Notes: generated by a model from the letters alone, not told the origin. A DNA stretch of 64,000 nt from Glaciihabitans tibetensis (GCF_003003265.1 NZ_PVTL01000003.1:62001-126000), one strand, 5' to 3'. Shown: positions 17,464-26,525, counted from the stretch's first letter. A program made the numbers and translations.

Positions 17464-17492
17464 GTAGGGCCGGAGGAGTCCTCCGGCCCTAC
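17464..17492. terminator. Strong hairpin downstream of the two-component operon
   Basis: GTAGGGCCGGAG at 17464-17475 pairs perfectly with CTCCGGCCCTAC at 17481-17492, and two further bases can pair inward. It is followed by ACACAAAACC, without a T-run on the plus strand. It is the likely end of the operon transcript. Confidence 0.65.
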
Positions 17493-17500
17493 ACAAAACC

Positions 17501-17577
17501 CGAGTCAGAACGATAACCCGAATATCGCCCTGACTCGCCCCCAAGTCATTGGCCCGCTTACCCTAGTCGGCCAATGA
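17501..17577. other. Two further hairpins after the terminator
   Basis: CGAGTCAG (17501-17508) pairs with CTGACTCG (17530-17537), with a nested CGATA/TATCG pair inside. Next, TCATTGGCC (17546-17554) pairs with GGCCAATGA (17569-17577). Three hairpins in about 115 bp is unusual for a plain terminator. Confidence 0.6.
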
Positions 17578-17927
17578 TCTGGTGGTGAAGCTCAATGAGC
17601 CGCACCTAGCAATATCAATAATGCGCGCGCAACCCCCAAAAACCAAGTCGTCATTTAGGGGGACCCCTGGGGTACGGCCGCCGGAGCGCTCAGCACTCCA
17701 TTCAGGCGTGAAATGGGGGTTCGGGATGTCGGCGTCCCCAGCCCCGGGACAAAACTGGGGTACATACCGTGAATTTGGGGGACCCCCGCGGCGCTCAGCG
17801 GGGGAAGAACGTCCGGTTTCTCGAAGCTTTTTTTCAGATTTCGGGGTCGATTTGCGGCGTGGGCGGAGCACATTGCTCGAGCGACCGAGTGCGTGGCTTT
17901 GGGGTCGTGTCCCCCAAACCAGCAGAA

Positions 17928-18260
17928 TCAGCCGGAGAAGCCCCGCCAGACCCCCGCGCCGGGATGCAGCGGCGACCGCATCGGACGCTGGGCGCGCCTC
18001 CACGCCGACTGCGGTCGGCGCAGGTCTTGCTGCACGTGCCCGCTGAGCTCCTCGAGAACGCCGGCGAGCACCGCGGTGACCGCGGCGACCTCGGTGGGAG
18101 TCGGGTTACCGCCCACAATGTCGATTCGTGGCCCGTCCGGCGCCTGGCCGCCTGCGCTGCCGTCCTGGGCCGCGCTGCCGTGCTGGGCCGCGCTGCCGTG
18201 CTGGGCCGCGCTGCCGTGCTGGGCCGCGCTGCCGGCGGTGCTCTCCGTTGGCTGGCTCAC
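17928..18260 (-). CDS. accE: Acyl-CoA carboxylase epsilon subunit (AccE)
   Basis: 110 residues. The conserved epsilon-subunit parts are [20 protein letters not shown] in the middle and [14 protein letters not shown] at the C-terminus (ACC_epsilon family, PF13822). These small subunits tie alpha and beta chains of actinobacterial acyl-CoA carboxylases together and are usually encoded right after accD, as here. It starts at GTG 18260, overlapping the accD stop by 4 bp (GTGA). The N-terminal 35 residues are a tandem GSAAQH repeat encoded by an 18-bp DNA repeat. The frame is open upstream through accD antisense to nothing real; the GTG is chosen because of the overlap. Confidence 0.9.
   Translation of the reverse strand: MSQPTESTAGSAAQHGSAAQHGSAAQHGSAAQDGSAGGQAPDGPRIDIVGGNPTPTEVAAVTAVLAGVLEELSGHVQQDLRRPQSAWRRAQRPMRSPLHPGAGVWRGFSG
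18163..18234. repeat. 18-bp tandem repeat, four copies, inside accE
   Basis: The unit TGCTGGGCCGCGCTGCCG lies at 18181, 18199 and 18217, with one variant copy at 18163. On the minus strand it encodes GSAAQH hexapeptides. Copy-number change would keep the frame. Confidence 0.9.
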
Positions 18261-19858
18261 AGCGGAATGTTCCCGTGCTTCTTCGGGGGCAGCGTTGCTC
18301 GCTTCGTCTTGAGTGCGCGTAGCGCTTTCACCACGGCCACCCGGGTCGCGGCCGGCTCGATCACGCCGTCTAGTTCTCCGCGTTCGGCGGCGAGGAAGGG
18401 GGATGCCACGTTGTAGGTGTACTCGTTGGCGAGCTTGGTGCGCACCGCAGCCACGTCTTCTCCCGCTGCCTCCGCTGCCCGGATCTCGTTGCGGTAGAGG
18501 ATGTTGACCGCGCCCTGGCCACCCATCACGGCTATTTCTGCCGTAGGCCAGGCGTAGTTGAGATCGGCACCGAGTTGCTTCGATCCCATCACGATGTACG
18601 CCCCGCCGTACGCCTTGCGGGTGATGACGGTGACCAGCGGCACGGTCGCTTCGGCGTAGGCGTAGAGCAGTTTCGCGCCGCGGCGGATGACGCCGGTCCA
18701 TTCCTGATCCGTGCCCGGCAGGTATCCCGGAACATCCACCAGCGTCAGAATGGGAATCGAGAAGGCGTCGCAGAAGCGCACAAAGCGGGAAGCCTTTTCG
18801 CCCGCCTCAATGTTCAATGTGCCGGCCATGGCGTTCGGCTGGTTGGCCACGATTCCCACCGGGCGCCCCTCCACCCGGCCGAAACCGACGACGATGTTCG
18901 GCGCGAAGAGCGGCTGCGTCTCGAGGAAGTCGCCGTGGTCAACAATGTGCTCGATGACCGTCTTCATGTCATAGGGCTGGTTAGGGGAGTCGGGAATGAT
19001 TGTGTTCAAGCGGCGGTCTTCGTCGGTGATCTCGAGTTCGACGCTGCTCTCGTACTCGGGCAGCTCGGCGAGATTATTGTCGGGCAGGAAGCTGAGCAGC
19101 GCGCGGGCGTAGTCCAGCGCGTCATCCTCGTCGCTCGCGAGATAGTGCGAGACCCCGGAGATCTTGTTGTGGGTGAGCGCCCCACCCAGCTCTTCCATGC
19201 CGACATCCTCGCCGGTCACGGTCTTGATCACATCGGGGCCGGTGACAAACATCTGGCTGGTCTTGTCGACCATGATCACGAAGTCGGTGAGAGCGGGGGA
19301 GTACACCGCGCCTCCCGCGGCCGGGCCCATGATGATCGAGATTTGGGGGATGACCCCCGAGGCAAGGGTGTTGCGCTTGAAGATCTCGCCGTACTTGCCG
19401 AGGGCAACCACGCCCTCCTGGATGCGCGCGCCGCCCGAGTCGAGCATGCCGATGATGGGCACACCAGTTTTCAGTGCCAGGTCCATCACCTTGATGATCT
19501 TCTCGCCCGCGACCTCGCCGAGCGAGCCGCCGAAGATGGTGAAGTCCTGCGCGTAGACGGCCACCTGGCGGCCGTGAATCGTCCCGGTTCCGGTGACGAC
19601 GGCGTCGCCGTACGGCCGCTTCTTCTCCATGCCGAAGGCATGGGTGCGGTGACGCACGAACTCGTCGAGCTCGACGAACGAGCCGTGGTCGAGCAACTGC
19701 TCGATCCGCTCGCGTGCGGTCTTTTTGCCCTTCGCGTGCTGCTTCTCGATCGCGGTCTCGCCGCTCGCGGTCACCGCTTCGTGATAGCGCACCTTGAGGT
19801 CGGCGAGCTTGCCCGCGGTAGTAGAGAGGTCCGGGGTGGGGCGATCGTCGGCATTCAT
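18257..19858 (-). CDS. Acyl-CoA (propionyl/acetyl-CoA) carboxylase beta chain
   Basis: 533 residues, normal for AccD5/PccB. Typical blocks are [39 protein letters not shown], the oxyanion-hole region [36 protein letters not shown], and in the C-terminal half [12 protein letters not shown] and [11 protein letters not shown]. It transfers the carboxyl group from biotin (AccA3) to acyl-CoA, feeding fatty acid synthesis or propionate metabolism. accE overlaps its 3' end. Substrate preference rests on one active-site residue that I cannot place safely without alignment. Confidence 0.95.
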   Translation of the reverse strand: MNADDRPTPDLSTTAGKLADLKVRYHEAVTASGETAIEKQHAKGKKTARERIEQLLDHGSFVELDEFVRHRTHAFGMEKKRPYGDAVVTGTGTIHGRQVAVYAQDFTIFGGSLGEVAGEKIIKVMDLALKTGVPIIGMLDSGGARIQEGVVALGKYGEIFKRNTLASGVIPQISIIMGPAAGGAVYSPALTDFVIMVDKTSQMFVTGPDVIKTVTGEDVGMEELGGALTHNKISGVSHYLASDEDDALDYARALLSFLPDNNLAELPEYESSVELEITDEDRRLNTIIPDSPNQPYDMKTVIEHIVDHGDFLETQPLFAPNIVVGFGRVEGRPVGIVANQPNAMAGTLNIEAGEKASRFVRFCDAFSIPILTLVDVPGYLPGTDQEWTGVIRRGAKLLYAYAEATVPLVTVITRKAYGGAYIVMGSKQLGADLNYAWPTAEIAVMGGQGAVNILYRNEIRAAEAAGEDVAAVRTKLANEYTYNVASPFLAAERGELDGVIEPAATRVAVVKALRALKTKRATLPPKKHGNIPL

Positions 19859-20050
19859 CGGTTCACTCTACCGAGCCCGGGCTGCGCTCCCGCCTCTCGG
19901 GGTCGCACAAAAGACGGGCTGGGCCGTTGCAGGTAATCCACTGGCCACCTCTGGGGCGCCTTCCGTTCACCGGTTGTAAAGCATTCGTATGTTTTGCGCT
20001 TCTACCGTCGCTAGATCGCCTATCGCCATCACACAGTTCAGGAGGAACCC

Positions 20051-20815
20051 GTGAGTGTCCTCGCAATTGTGCCGGCCCGCGGGGGATCCAAAGGGATCGT
20101 AGGCAAAAACCTGGCTCCCGTGGCGGGGATTCCGCTGGTGAGTCGCGCCGTGGCATCCGCCCTCTCCGCCCGCCTTATCGACCGGGTCGTTGTCAGCACA
20201 GACGACGCCGAGATCGCGATGGCCGCCCGCACCAGCGGGGCAGAGGTGCGCGCCCGTCCCGATGAGCTGGCCGGCGACACGGCCACGAGCGAGTCCGCGC
20301 TCCTGGATGTGCTCGAGACGATCGACCGGGATGGCGAACAGGTTCCCGAGGTGCTGGTCTTCATCCAGCCGACATCCCCCTTTATCGATCCGGTGGTTCT
20401 TGACGCCGCCATCGCGCGCGTTCTCGAGGGCACAGAAGACGTCGTGTTCTCCGCGGTGGAGACCTACGCCTTTCTGTGGCAGCTCGGCCCCGACGGTGCC
20501 GCCGGCGTTAACCACGACGCGTCGTTTCGCCCGCGCCGCCAGGACCGGGAACCGCATTTCCGTGAAACCGGAGCGTTCTACGTGATGCGCACCGCCGGTT
20601 TCCGGGCCGCCGGGTTCCGTTTTTTCGGCCGGGTCGGCATCGCTGAAGTCGGCGAGCTCTCCTCCATCGAAATCGACACTCCGGAGGAGCTGGGGCTCGC
20701 GAATGCGATCGCGCCGCTGCTGGCGACCGCGGCATCCGCCTCGCCCACAGCACCCCTCTCATCCACAGCACCCCCTTTATCCACAGCACCCATTCACCAC
20801 ACGTCCCGCAGTTAA
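20051..20815 (+). CDS. neuA: CMP-nonulosonic acid (acylneuraminate) cytidylyltransferase
   Basis: 254 residues. The nucleotide-binding IVPARGGSKGIVGKNLAPVAG at the N-terminus, QPTSPF and the ETGAFYVM and SSIEIDTPEEL segments are those of NeuA/PseF/LegF enzymes, which activate sialic-type sugars with CTP. It starts at GTG 20051 with AGGAGG 7 bp upstream. The last 30 residues are a Ser/Thr/Pro/Ala-rich tail from a DNA repeat containing TCCACAGCACCC three times (about 20740-20790). neuB follows by 12 bp and a glycosyltransferase after that. Which nonulosonic acid is used cannot be inferred: no NeuC, Pse or Leg pathway genes are in the window. Confidence 0.92.
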   Translation: MSVLAIVPARGGSKGIVGKNLAPVAGIPLVSRAVASALSARLIDRVVVSTDDAEIAMAARTSGAEVRARPDELAGDTATSESALLDVLETIDRDGEQVPEVLVFIQPTSPFIDPVVLDAAIARVLEGTEDVVFSAVETYAFLWQLGPDGAAGVNHDASFRPRRQDREPHFRETGAFYVMRTAGFRAAGFRFFGRVGIAEVGELSSIEIDTPEELGLANAIAPLLATAASASPTAPLSSTAPPLSTAPIHHTSRS

Positions 20816-20827
20816 AAAGGAGCAACC

Positions 20828-21709
20828 ATGGTCGTTGAAATCGGCGGCAAGCCACTCGGAACCGGACAGCCGGTTTACGTTATTGCCGAGATCGGACTGA
20901 ACCACAACGGCGACGTCGACCTTGCCAAGCAGATGATCGACGTCGCGGCCTCCGCTGGCGCGCAGGCGGTCAAGTTCCAGAAGCGCACGCCCCACGTCTC
21001 CACGCCTGAGCACATGAAGTCCGTCATGCGGGAGACCCCCTGGGGAACCATGACCTACCTCGACTACCGCTACCGGGTTGAGTTCAACCGCGAGCAGTAC
21101 GTGGAGATCGGTGACTACGCCACGCTGCGCGGCCTCGACTGGTTCGCCTCCCCGTGGGACGAGCCGTCCGTCGACTTCCTCGAGGACCTCGGAGTTGTCG
21201 CGCACAAGGTTGCTTCGGCTTCCGTCACCGACATTCCGATGCTGCGCGCCCTTGCGGCGACCGGCAAGCCGGTGATCCTCTCGACCGGAATGTCCACGCT
21301 CGAGGAGATCGACGCCGCTGTCGAGACCCTCGGCGGTATCGGCACCGACAAGCTCATCATCCTGCACGCGACCTCGACCTACCCGCTTCCGCCCCGTGAG
21401 GCGAACCTGCGCACCATCGAGACCCTGCGCGACCGCTACGTCGGTGTGCCGATCGGATACTCCGGCCACGAGGATGGACTTCAGATCTCGCTGGCTGCCG
21501 TTGCCCTCGGCGCCGTCGCCGTGGAGCGTCACCTCACGCTGGACCGCGCCATGTGGGGCTCGGACCACTCGGCCTCGCTTGAGCCCGCTGCGTTCCAAAA
21601 CCTGGTCAGCGACATTCGTATCCTGGAAGAGGCTCTCGGCGACGGCGTTAAGCGCGTCTTCCCCGGCGAACTGGCACCGCTGGCAAAGCTCCGTCGCGTA
21701 GCGGCATAG
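20828..21709 (+). CDS. neuB: N-acetylneuraminate synthase family protein (NeuB-type) without SAF domain
   Basis: 293 residues. The TIM-barrel of the NeuB family is complete: VIAEIGLNHNGD at the start, AVKFQKRTP, FASPWDEPSVDFLE, VILSTGMSTLEEI, LHATSTYP, IGYSGHEDG and VERHLTLDRAMWGSDHSASLEP. It condenses phosphoenolpyruvate with a hexosamine derivative. Classical NeuB proteins are about 345 residues and end in an antifreeze-like SAF domain; this one ends shortly after the barrel (FPGELAPLAKLRRVAA). AAAAGGAG just upstream of the ATG is a good ribosome-binding site. neuA upstream and a glycosyltransferase downstream support a nonulosonic acid glycan. Confidence 0.92.
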   Translation: MVVEIGGKPLGTGQPVYVIAEIGLNHNGDVDLAKQMIDVAASAGAQAVKFQKRTPHVSTPEHMKSVMRETPWGTMTYLDYRYRVEFNREQYVEIGDYATLRGLDWFASPWDEPSVDFLEDLGVVAHKVASASVTDIPMLRALAATGKPVILSTGMSTLEEIDAAVETLGGIGTDKLIILHATSTYPLPPREANLRTIETLRDRYVGVPIGYSGHEDGLQISLAAVALGAVAVERHLTLDRAMWGSDHSASLEPAAFQNLVSDIRILEEALGDGVKRVFPGELAPLAKLRRVAA

Positions 21710-21719
21710 GGGCGGTGTA

Positions 21720-23039
21720 GTGAGAGTTCTGGCGATCGGCGACTCGGACTCGTACGTCAAGTGGGGCGCCGCCGTGCTCGAACGCATGCCCGCGCACTGG
21801 GAGAAGTCGATGGTCATCATCGGCACTCCCGTTGTGCCGAGTGGTGCGCAACTCGAGGCGGCGCTGTCGTCGAGTTCGTTGGCCGTAGACGACGTTCCCA
21901 TTGTGGAGCTGGCGGATGTCACGGCGCGCGTCCTGGCCGACAAACCCGACATCGTGCTGATGTCGGTGCGCGGGCCTGTCGTGCGGGTGCTGGTGCGAAC
22001 GATCGTCGCTGCGACCGCGCTGAACCCCGAGCTTCATCGCCCGGTGTTCGTCAGCGGGTTGCCCGGAATTTCGATCCCCGCCACGGGCCGCGCGCTGTAC
22101 TTCCGGTCCCAGGTCGACCTGTTTCTGCTGCACAGCAAGCGCGAGATCCGCGAGTTCCAGGCGCTCGCGCACAAGATGAACGTGACCCAGTCGTTCGCCC
22201 TGGCGACGCTGCCGTTCCTGCCCACCTCCGGCACAGCTCTGGCCACGGGGGATCCCGCACGCACCGACATTGTGTTCGCGGCGCAGGCGAAGGTTCCGCG
22301 GGAGAAGGAAGACCGTCGCGCTGTACTCAACTGGCTGATCGCCGCCGCGCGTGCGCGACCGACCCAGCGGGTGGTGATCAAGTTGCGCGCCCTGCCGGGC
22401 GAGGCGCAGACCCACGCGGAGAAGTACCCGTTCGACCAACTGCTGCGCGAAGCGGCAAAGGAAAGCCCGCTGCCGACCAACCTGGTGGTGTCGGGAGGGT
22501 CGATGCAGGAGCACCTCGATTCGGCGGCGGGACTGGTCACCGTGAGCTCGACCGCGGCGATCGAGGCTGCGGCGCAGGGCATCCCGGTGCTCGCGCTTGA
22601 CGACTTCGGCACGAGCGCCGAACTCATCAACCTGGTCTTCGAAGGGAGCGGGCTGCTCGGCCATTCGCGCGAACTGACCAGCGGTGCCCTGCGTCTGCCC
22701 CGCCCGAGTTGGCTGGACGACAACTACTTTCACCCCGAGTCCGACGAAACCTGGGTGACAGCAATGGAAGAGCTCGTGGCGCAGAACGCCGCACAGCCGA
22801 TTCCGCTTCGCCCACAGTTCCGCGCCCGGTACGGCGGAGCGCCACGTCACGCCTGGGACCGCAAGCTCGCCCTCGGGCCCTACGACCACACGAAGACCGG
22901 TGCGCTGGCCTACGCCGTCGGCTACCCGTTGCGTGCCGTGGTCATCTGGGCTCGTACGCCGCTCCGCGCGGCCCGGAGGCGCAAGCGCCTGGCCGCGGTG
23001 GCGGCAGCGCAGGCTGCGCGGGTCGCCTCCACCAGCTAA
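21720..23039 (+). CDS. Putative GT-B-like glycosyltransferase (DUF6716-like)
   Basis: 439 residues, GTG start 10 bp after neuB. No signal peptide. The N-terminal half has a Rossmann-like RVLAIGDSDSYVKWG start and LPGISIPATGRAL; the C-terminal half has VVIKLRALPGEAQTH and TVSSTAAIEAAAQGIPVLALDDFG, the glycine/Glu-rich region expected at the nucleotide site of a GT-B or polysialyl/CDP-glycerol-type transferase. The last 60 residues are basic and might contact the membrane. Position directly after neuA-neuB makes it the candidate transferase for the CMP-activated sugar. The DUF name is from memory and should be checked by HMM search. Confidence 0.75.
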   Translation: MRVLAIGDSDSYVKWGAAVLERMPAHWEKSMVIIGTPVVPSGAQLEAALSSSSLAVDDVPIVELADVTARVLADKPDIVLMSVRGPVVRVLVRTIVAATALNPELHRPVFVSGLPGISIPATGRALYFRSQVDLFLLHSKREIREFQALAHKMNVTQSFALATLPFLPTSGTALATGDPARTDIVFAAQAKVPREKEDRRAVLNWLIAAARARPTQRVVIKLRALPGEAQTHAEKYPFDQLLREAAKESPLPTNLVVSGGSMQEHLDSAAGLVTVSSTAAIEAAAQGIPVLALDDFGTSAELINLVFEGSGLLGHSRELTSGALRLPRPSWLDDNYFHPESDETWVTAMEELVAQNAAQPIPLRPQFRARYGGAPRHAWDRKLALGPYDHTKTGALAYAVGYPLRAVVIWARTPLRAARRRKRLAAVAAAQAARVASTS

Positions 23040-23072
23040 CGCTGCGCGTCGCCCGGGTGACATCCTGTAGCC

Positions 23073-23876
23073 ATGGATCTTCTTCGCAGCGCCGCGCTCG
23101 CCACCCTCGTGTATGAGGCGGAGTCGACATCCACCAATGATGACCTGCTTCGGTTGGCCGATGACGCCGCCGAGTTCACGGTGGTCGCGACGCTGAGCCA
23201 GACAGCGGGTCGGGGCCGGCTCGGGCGGGTGTGGGTCGCACCTCCCGGGCAGACCCTCGCGGCATCCCTTCTCCTGAAGCCCCGTCTGCGCGCCGGTGAG
23301 CCCTTGGCGGTGGAGGCGTTCGGATGGCTGCCGCTGCTGGCGGGGCTGGCGATGACGCGATCGGTGGGTGCGCTGCTGCCGCACGCGAACGTGACCCTCA
23401 AGTGGCCGAACGACGTGCTCATCGACGGCAAGAAGGTGGCCGGGCTGCTGGCTGAGCTGCTGCCGTCGCTCGCGGGCGTCGTGATCGGCTCCGGGGTGAA
23501 CCTGGCGATTCCCGCCAGCGAGCTGCCGACGCCGGTGTCGACGTCGATGGGGTTGCACGACCACGACGGATCATTGCCCGAGGGGGAGGACCTCGCCGAC
23601 CAGGTACTCGCGGCGTACCTTCAGGCCGTGCGGGTGCTCTACGACGATTATCTGCGCTTCGGCGGCGACGCGGAGGCGAGCGGGCTGCTGGCCGACGTCA
23701 GCGAAAAGTGCAGCAGCCTCGGACAGCAGGTGCGCGTCGAACTCCCGGGGGGCGTGGCGCTGTTCGGGGTCGCGATTGCCCTCGATCAGTCCGGCCGCCT
23801 GTTGGTCAAACGATCAGCGGATGGCGCGGTTCAGGCTGTCGCCGCCGGCGACGTGACCCATCTGCGGTATGAATGA
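23073..23876 (+). CDS. birA: Biotin--[acetyl-CoA-carboxylase] ligase, monofunctional
   Basis: 267 residues. The biotinyl-AMP loop is GRGRLGRVW, followed by KWPNDVLIDGKKVAGLLAE and a C-terminal SH3-like domain. No N-terminal helix-turn-helix, so it is a ligase without repressor function. It attaches biotin to the AccA3 carrier domain. Location near accD/accE fits. A TSTNDDLL motif near the N-terminus is also typical. Confidence 0.94.
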   Translation: MDLLRSAALATLVYEAESTSTNDDLLRLADDAAEFTVVATLSQTAGRGRLGRVWVAPPGQTLAASLLLKPRLRAGEPLAVEAFGWLPLLAGLAMTRSVGALLPHANVTLKWPNDVLIDGKKVAGLLAELLPSLAGVVIGSGVNLAIPASELPTPVSTSMGLHDHDGSLPEGEDLADQVLAAYLQAVRVLYDDYLRFGGDAEASGLLADVSEKCSSLGQQVRVELPGGVALFGVAIALDQSGRLLVKRSADGAVQAVAAGDVTHLRYE

Positions 23877-23879
23877 AGC

Positions 23880-24428
23880 ATGTCAGACGAGACCGGGCCC
23901 ACCAGTCCTGAAGCAGAGCGCGTGATCGCAAGCCTCCGGCCACACGCGCGCGTGCTGTTCTGGCCGTCGCTTGTGCTGATCGCGACCGCCGGGCTGGGCA
24001 CATACTTCGCCGGCCAGTTACGTGAAGATTGGCAGACCGGGGCCGTTGTGGTCGGAGCCATCGTGGTGGCGGTTCTGCTCTGGCTTCTGCCCACCTTGGC
24101 CTGGCTGGCCAAACGTTACGTGATCACCACGCGCCGGATCGTGCTGCGGCAGGGCCTGTTTGTGCGCACTCGCCAGGAACTGCTGCACAGCCGCGGCTAC
24201 GACGTCACCGTGCGCAAGCACGCGATGCAGAGTATGTTCCGCAGCGGCAACGTACAGATCAACACGGGCCTCGACCACCCGGTCGTGCTCCGCGACATCC
24301 CGAGTGCCGACCTCGTTCAGGCCGCTCTGCACGACCTGATGGAGAGTAACCAGAATTCGGTGTCCACGAGACGCCAGCAGGACGCGTCGCGACCGACGGA
24401 TGAGACCACCGCCTGGGGCTCGCGCTAG
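23880..24428 (+). CDS. PH-domain (bPH2) membrane protein
   Basis: 182 residues. Two transmembrane helices (about 30-50 and 58-80) are followed by RYVITTRRIVLRQGLFVRTRQELLHSRGYDVTV, the typical start of a bacterial PH-like domain (bPH2/YdbS type). It begins 4 bp after the birA stop, so the two are probably cotranscribed. The same birA neighbour occurs in mycobacteria (Rv3278c). Molecular role unknown. The C-terminal 30 residues are hydrophilic and probably disordered. Confidence 0.88.
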   Translation: MSDETGPTSPEAERVIASLRPHARVLFWPSLVLIATAGLGTYFAGQLREDWQTGAVVVGAIVVAVLLWLLPTLAWLAKRYVITTRRIVLRQGLFVRTRQELLHSRGYDVTVRKHAMQSMFRSGNVQINTGLDHPVVLRDIPSADLVQAALHDLMESNQNSVSTRRQQDASRPTDETTAWGSR

Positions 24429-24670
24429 CGGGTGGTGGGATCGGGCTGGGGCCGCAGCAGTGCGCCGACCGGCCAGTTGCGTCGCACTTTCGCGAGAAAT
24501 CGGTCGATTGCTGGCCGGTGGGCGCGACGAATTTGGGCGTCGGGTCGGCAACTGCCCACTGGGCGGGAAAATCACGCGACCTGCGACCTGCGACCTGCGA
24601 CCTGCGACCTGCGACCCGCGACCGGAGGCATGGTCGCGACCGGGGCGTGGCGGCACGGGTTCTGCGCCGA
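24429..24670. other. Convergent gap with hairpin and 7-bp tandem repeat
   Basis: 242 bp between the ends of the PH-domain gene (+) and gtrA-like gene (-). ACCGGCCAG (24469-24477) pairs with CTGGCCGGT (24511-24519), a possible bidirectional terminator. GCGACCT is repeated in tandem at 24576-24617 with a variant copy to 24624. Confidence 0.7.
24576..24624. repeat. 7-bp tandem repeat GCGACCT, seven copies
   Basis: Six perfect copies and one GCGACCC copy, noncoding. It lies just beyond the 3' end of the gtrA-like gene; that gene's own 3' end also carries Ser/Gly/Pro repeats. Confidence 0.85.
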
Positions 24671-25210
24671 TCAGGCCGAGGGTTCCGGTGCCGCCGAGCC
24701 GGACCCGGACCCGGCGCCCGAGCCCGCCCCCGAGCCCGACCCGGTTGCCGACCCCGAAGTCAGCGCAGACGCGGGCTGCCGTGACGTGCGGGCGGGGTTG
24801 AAGACCCAGTAACGGTACAGCGCGAAGCGGAACACAGTGCCGAGGCCCAGGCCCACCACGTTCGACGAGACGTTGTCAGCCAGCAGTGAGGTGTAGCCGA
24901 GCACCTCGCGCGAAATCCAGAGGCAGGCGAGGCCGATGAGCATTCCGCCCACGCTCACCACGGCGAACTCGATGCCTTCGCGCAGCGCCCGTGTGCGTCG
25001 CTCCGCGCCGAAGGTCCAGTAGCGGTTTCCGATCCAGTTCAGCGCGATCGCGAGACTCGTCGACACGACCTTCGCCCAGAGCGGTCCGTGTTCGACTACG
25101 TCAGGCGAGAGCACGGTGAGTCGGAGCAGGTTAAACACCGCGATGTCCACCACAAAGCCGACTGCACCGACCGCCCCGAAACGAGCGAGTTGGGCAATCA
25201 GTTTTCGCAT
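24671..25210 (-). CDS. GtrA family membrane protein
   Basis: 179 residues with four transmembrane helices (about 12-32, 45-65, 85-110 and 118-140), the GtrA layout. QLARFGAVGAVGFVVDIAVFNLLR at the start and LNWIGNRYWTF in the second helix region are characteristic. GtrA proteins are thought to flip or assist lipid-linked sugars, and in mycobacteria a homologue serves arabinogalactan assembly. The C-terminal 35 residues are a Gly/Ser/Ala repeat tail, dispensable-looking. Divergent from purK with 107 bp between starts. Confidence 0.92.
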   Translation of the reverse strand: MRKLIAQLARFGAVGAVGFVVDIAVFNLLRLTVLSPDVVEHGPLWAKVVSTSLAIALNWIGNRYWTFGAERRTRALREGIEFAVVSVGGMLIGLACLWISREVLGYTSLLADNVSSNVVGLGLGTVFRFALYRYWVFNPARTSRQPASALTSGSATGSGSGAGSGAGSGSGSAAPEPSA

Positions 25211-25317
25211 GCAACCGCCTGGTCGATAGGGAAAGATGGATGAGTGGCGGTTGGCAGTCTAATCGCCCGATCTAACGGCTCGGTGACAGCGCCGTGCAAG
25301 AGTGCGGAGAATTGCGG

Positions 25318-26433
25318 ATGACCCTAACCGTTGGTGTAATCGGCGGCGGCCAGCTCGCCCGGATGATGGTGCCGCCCGCGGTGGCCCTCGGTATTGAGTT
25401 GCGGGTCCTGGCCGAAACGGACGGCAGCTCGGCAGCGATCGCCGCGAGCAGGGTAGGCCACTACACCGACCTGGACGAGGTTCTCGAGTTCGCCCGCGGC
25501 GTCGACGTCGTCACCTTCGACCACGAGCATGTACCGCAGCACGTTCTCGCCGCACTGGTGGCCGAGGGAGTCGCGGTGCATCCGAGCCCGGAGGCGCTCG
25601 CCGTCGCCCAGGACAAGCTCGTCATGCGACAGCGTCTGGCCGATCTGGGACTGCCGGTTCCCGACTGGGCGCGCGTGACGAATCCGTCCGAGTTGTCCCG
25701 CTTCCTCGACGCGCACGAGGGCGCCGCCGTCGTCAAGACGCCGACCGGCGGATACGACGGCAAGGGCGTGCGGGTGGTTCGATCAGCCGATGAGGTGGAT
25801 GACTGGTTCGCGACTCACACCGCGCTCCTGGTTGAGGAGCTCGTCGACTTCCGCCGCGAACTCGCGCAGCTGGTCGCGAGGAGACCCTCCGGGGAGATCG
25901 GGCTCTGGCCGGTCGTGGAGACCGTGCAGCGGGGCGGCGTGTGTGCCGAGGTCATCGCCCCCGCGCCGGGCGCCGCAGGACGCACCTCCGACGTCGCCGC
26001 AGACATCGCGGTGAGCGTCGCAGAGGGCCTCGGGGTCACTGGGGTGCTCGCGGTCGAGCTGTTCGAGACATCCGACAACCGCCTGCTCATCAACGAGCTC
26101 GCCATGCGCCCGCACAACAGCGGCCACTGGAGCATCGACGGCTCGCGCACCAGCCAGTTCGAGCAGCACCTCCGCGCGGTGCTCGATCTGCCCCTCGGGG
26201 CCACGGGAAGCCACCGCGAGTGGAGCGTGATGGTCAACATCCTCGGCGGACCGACCGACGGAGACATGCCGACCCGGTACCCGCTCGCCCTTGCCGAGCA
26301 GCCCATGGTGAAAATGCACTCCTACGGCAAAGACTCGCGGCCCGGACGCAAGGTTGGTCACGTCACCGCGATCGGCAACGACCTCGACGAGGTGGTCTAC
26401 CAGGCTCGCGCCGCCGCCGCCTTCTTCGAATAA
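25318..26433 (+). CDS. purK: 5-(carboxyamino)imidazole ribonucleotide synthase
   Basis: 371 residues. VGVIGGGQLARMM at the N-terminus, the ATP-grasp region VVKTPTGGYDGKGVRVV, VAVELFETSDNRLLINELAMRPHNSGHW and VNILGG are diagnostic of PurK, which carboxylates AIR with ATP and bicarbonate in purine synthesis. ATG 25318 is chosen because GCGGAGA lies upstream at a normal distance; a GTG 8 codons earlier is possible. purE follows after 92 bp. Confidence 0.96.
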   Translation: MTLTVGVIGGGQLARMMVPPAVALGIELRVLAETDGSSAAIAASRVGHYTDLDEVLEFARGVDVVTFDHEHVPQHVLAALVAEGVAVHPSPEALAVAQDKLVMRQRLADLGLPVPDWARVTNPSELSRFLDAHEGAAVVKTPTGGYDGKGVRVVRSADEVDDWFATHTALLVEELVDFRRELAQLVARRPSGEIGLWPVVETVQRGGVCAEVIAPAPGAAGRTSDVAADIAVSVAEGLGVTGVLAVELFETSDNRLLINELAMRPHNSGHWSIDGSRTSQFEQHLRAVLDLPLGATGSHREWSVMVNILGGPTDGDMPTRYPLALAEQPMVKMHSYGKDSRPGRKVGHVTAIGNDLDEVVYQARAAAAFFE

Positions 26434-26525
26434 ACCCGGATACGCAACACCTGCTCGACAGATCCGTGTGACCCGCCGGGGAAAGCGGCGTCGGGGTAGT
26501 GCGCGCGCCGTTTACGATGGGGATC

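Larger units (their letters stand above)
17376..17927. other. 552-bp convergent intergenic region with three hairpins and G-rich tracts
   Basis: It lies between the stop of the sensor-like gene (+) and the stop of accE (-). The left part holds three consecutive inverted repeats (listed separately). The right part (17650-17910) has repeated G-runs such as GGGGGACCCC at about 17658 and 17777, and GCGCTCAG twice. No credible protein is seen. It may contain a structured RNA, or be an old element remnant. Confidence 0.6.

Noticed and set aside
17563..18046. Overlapping open frames on both strands in the convergent gap
   Set aside because: They run into accE or its antisense and show no conserved residues, signal peptide or ribosome-binding site.
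18575..19936. 453-codon plus-strand frame opposite accD
   Set aside because: Composition is that of reversed codons (many His, Asp, Val, Arg) and no domain is seen.
21648..23564. 638-codon minus-strand frame opposite the neu-linked glycosyltransferase and birA
   Set aside because: It spans two well supported plus-strand genes and reads as low-complexity Arg/Gln/Gly.
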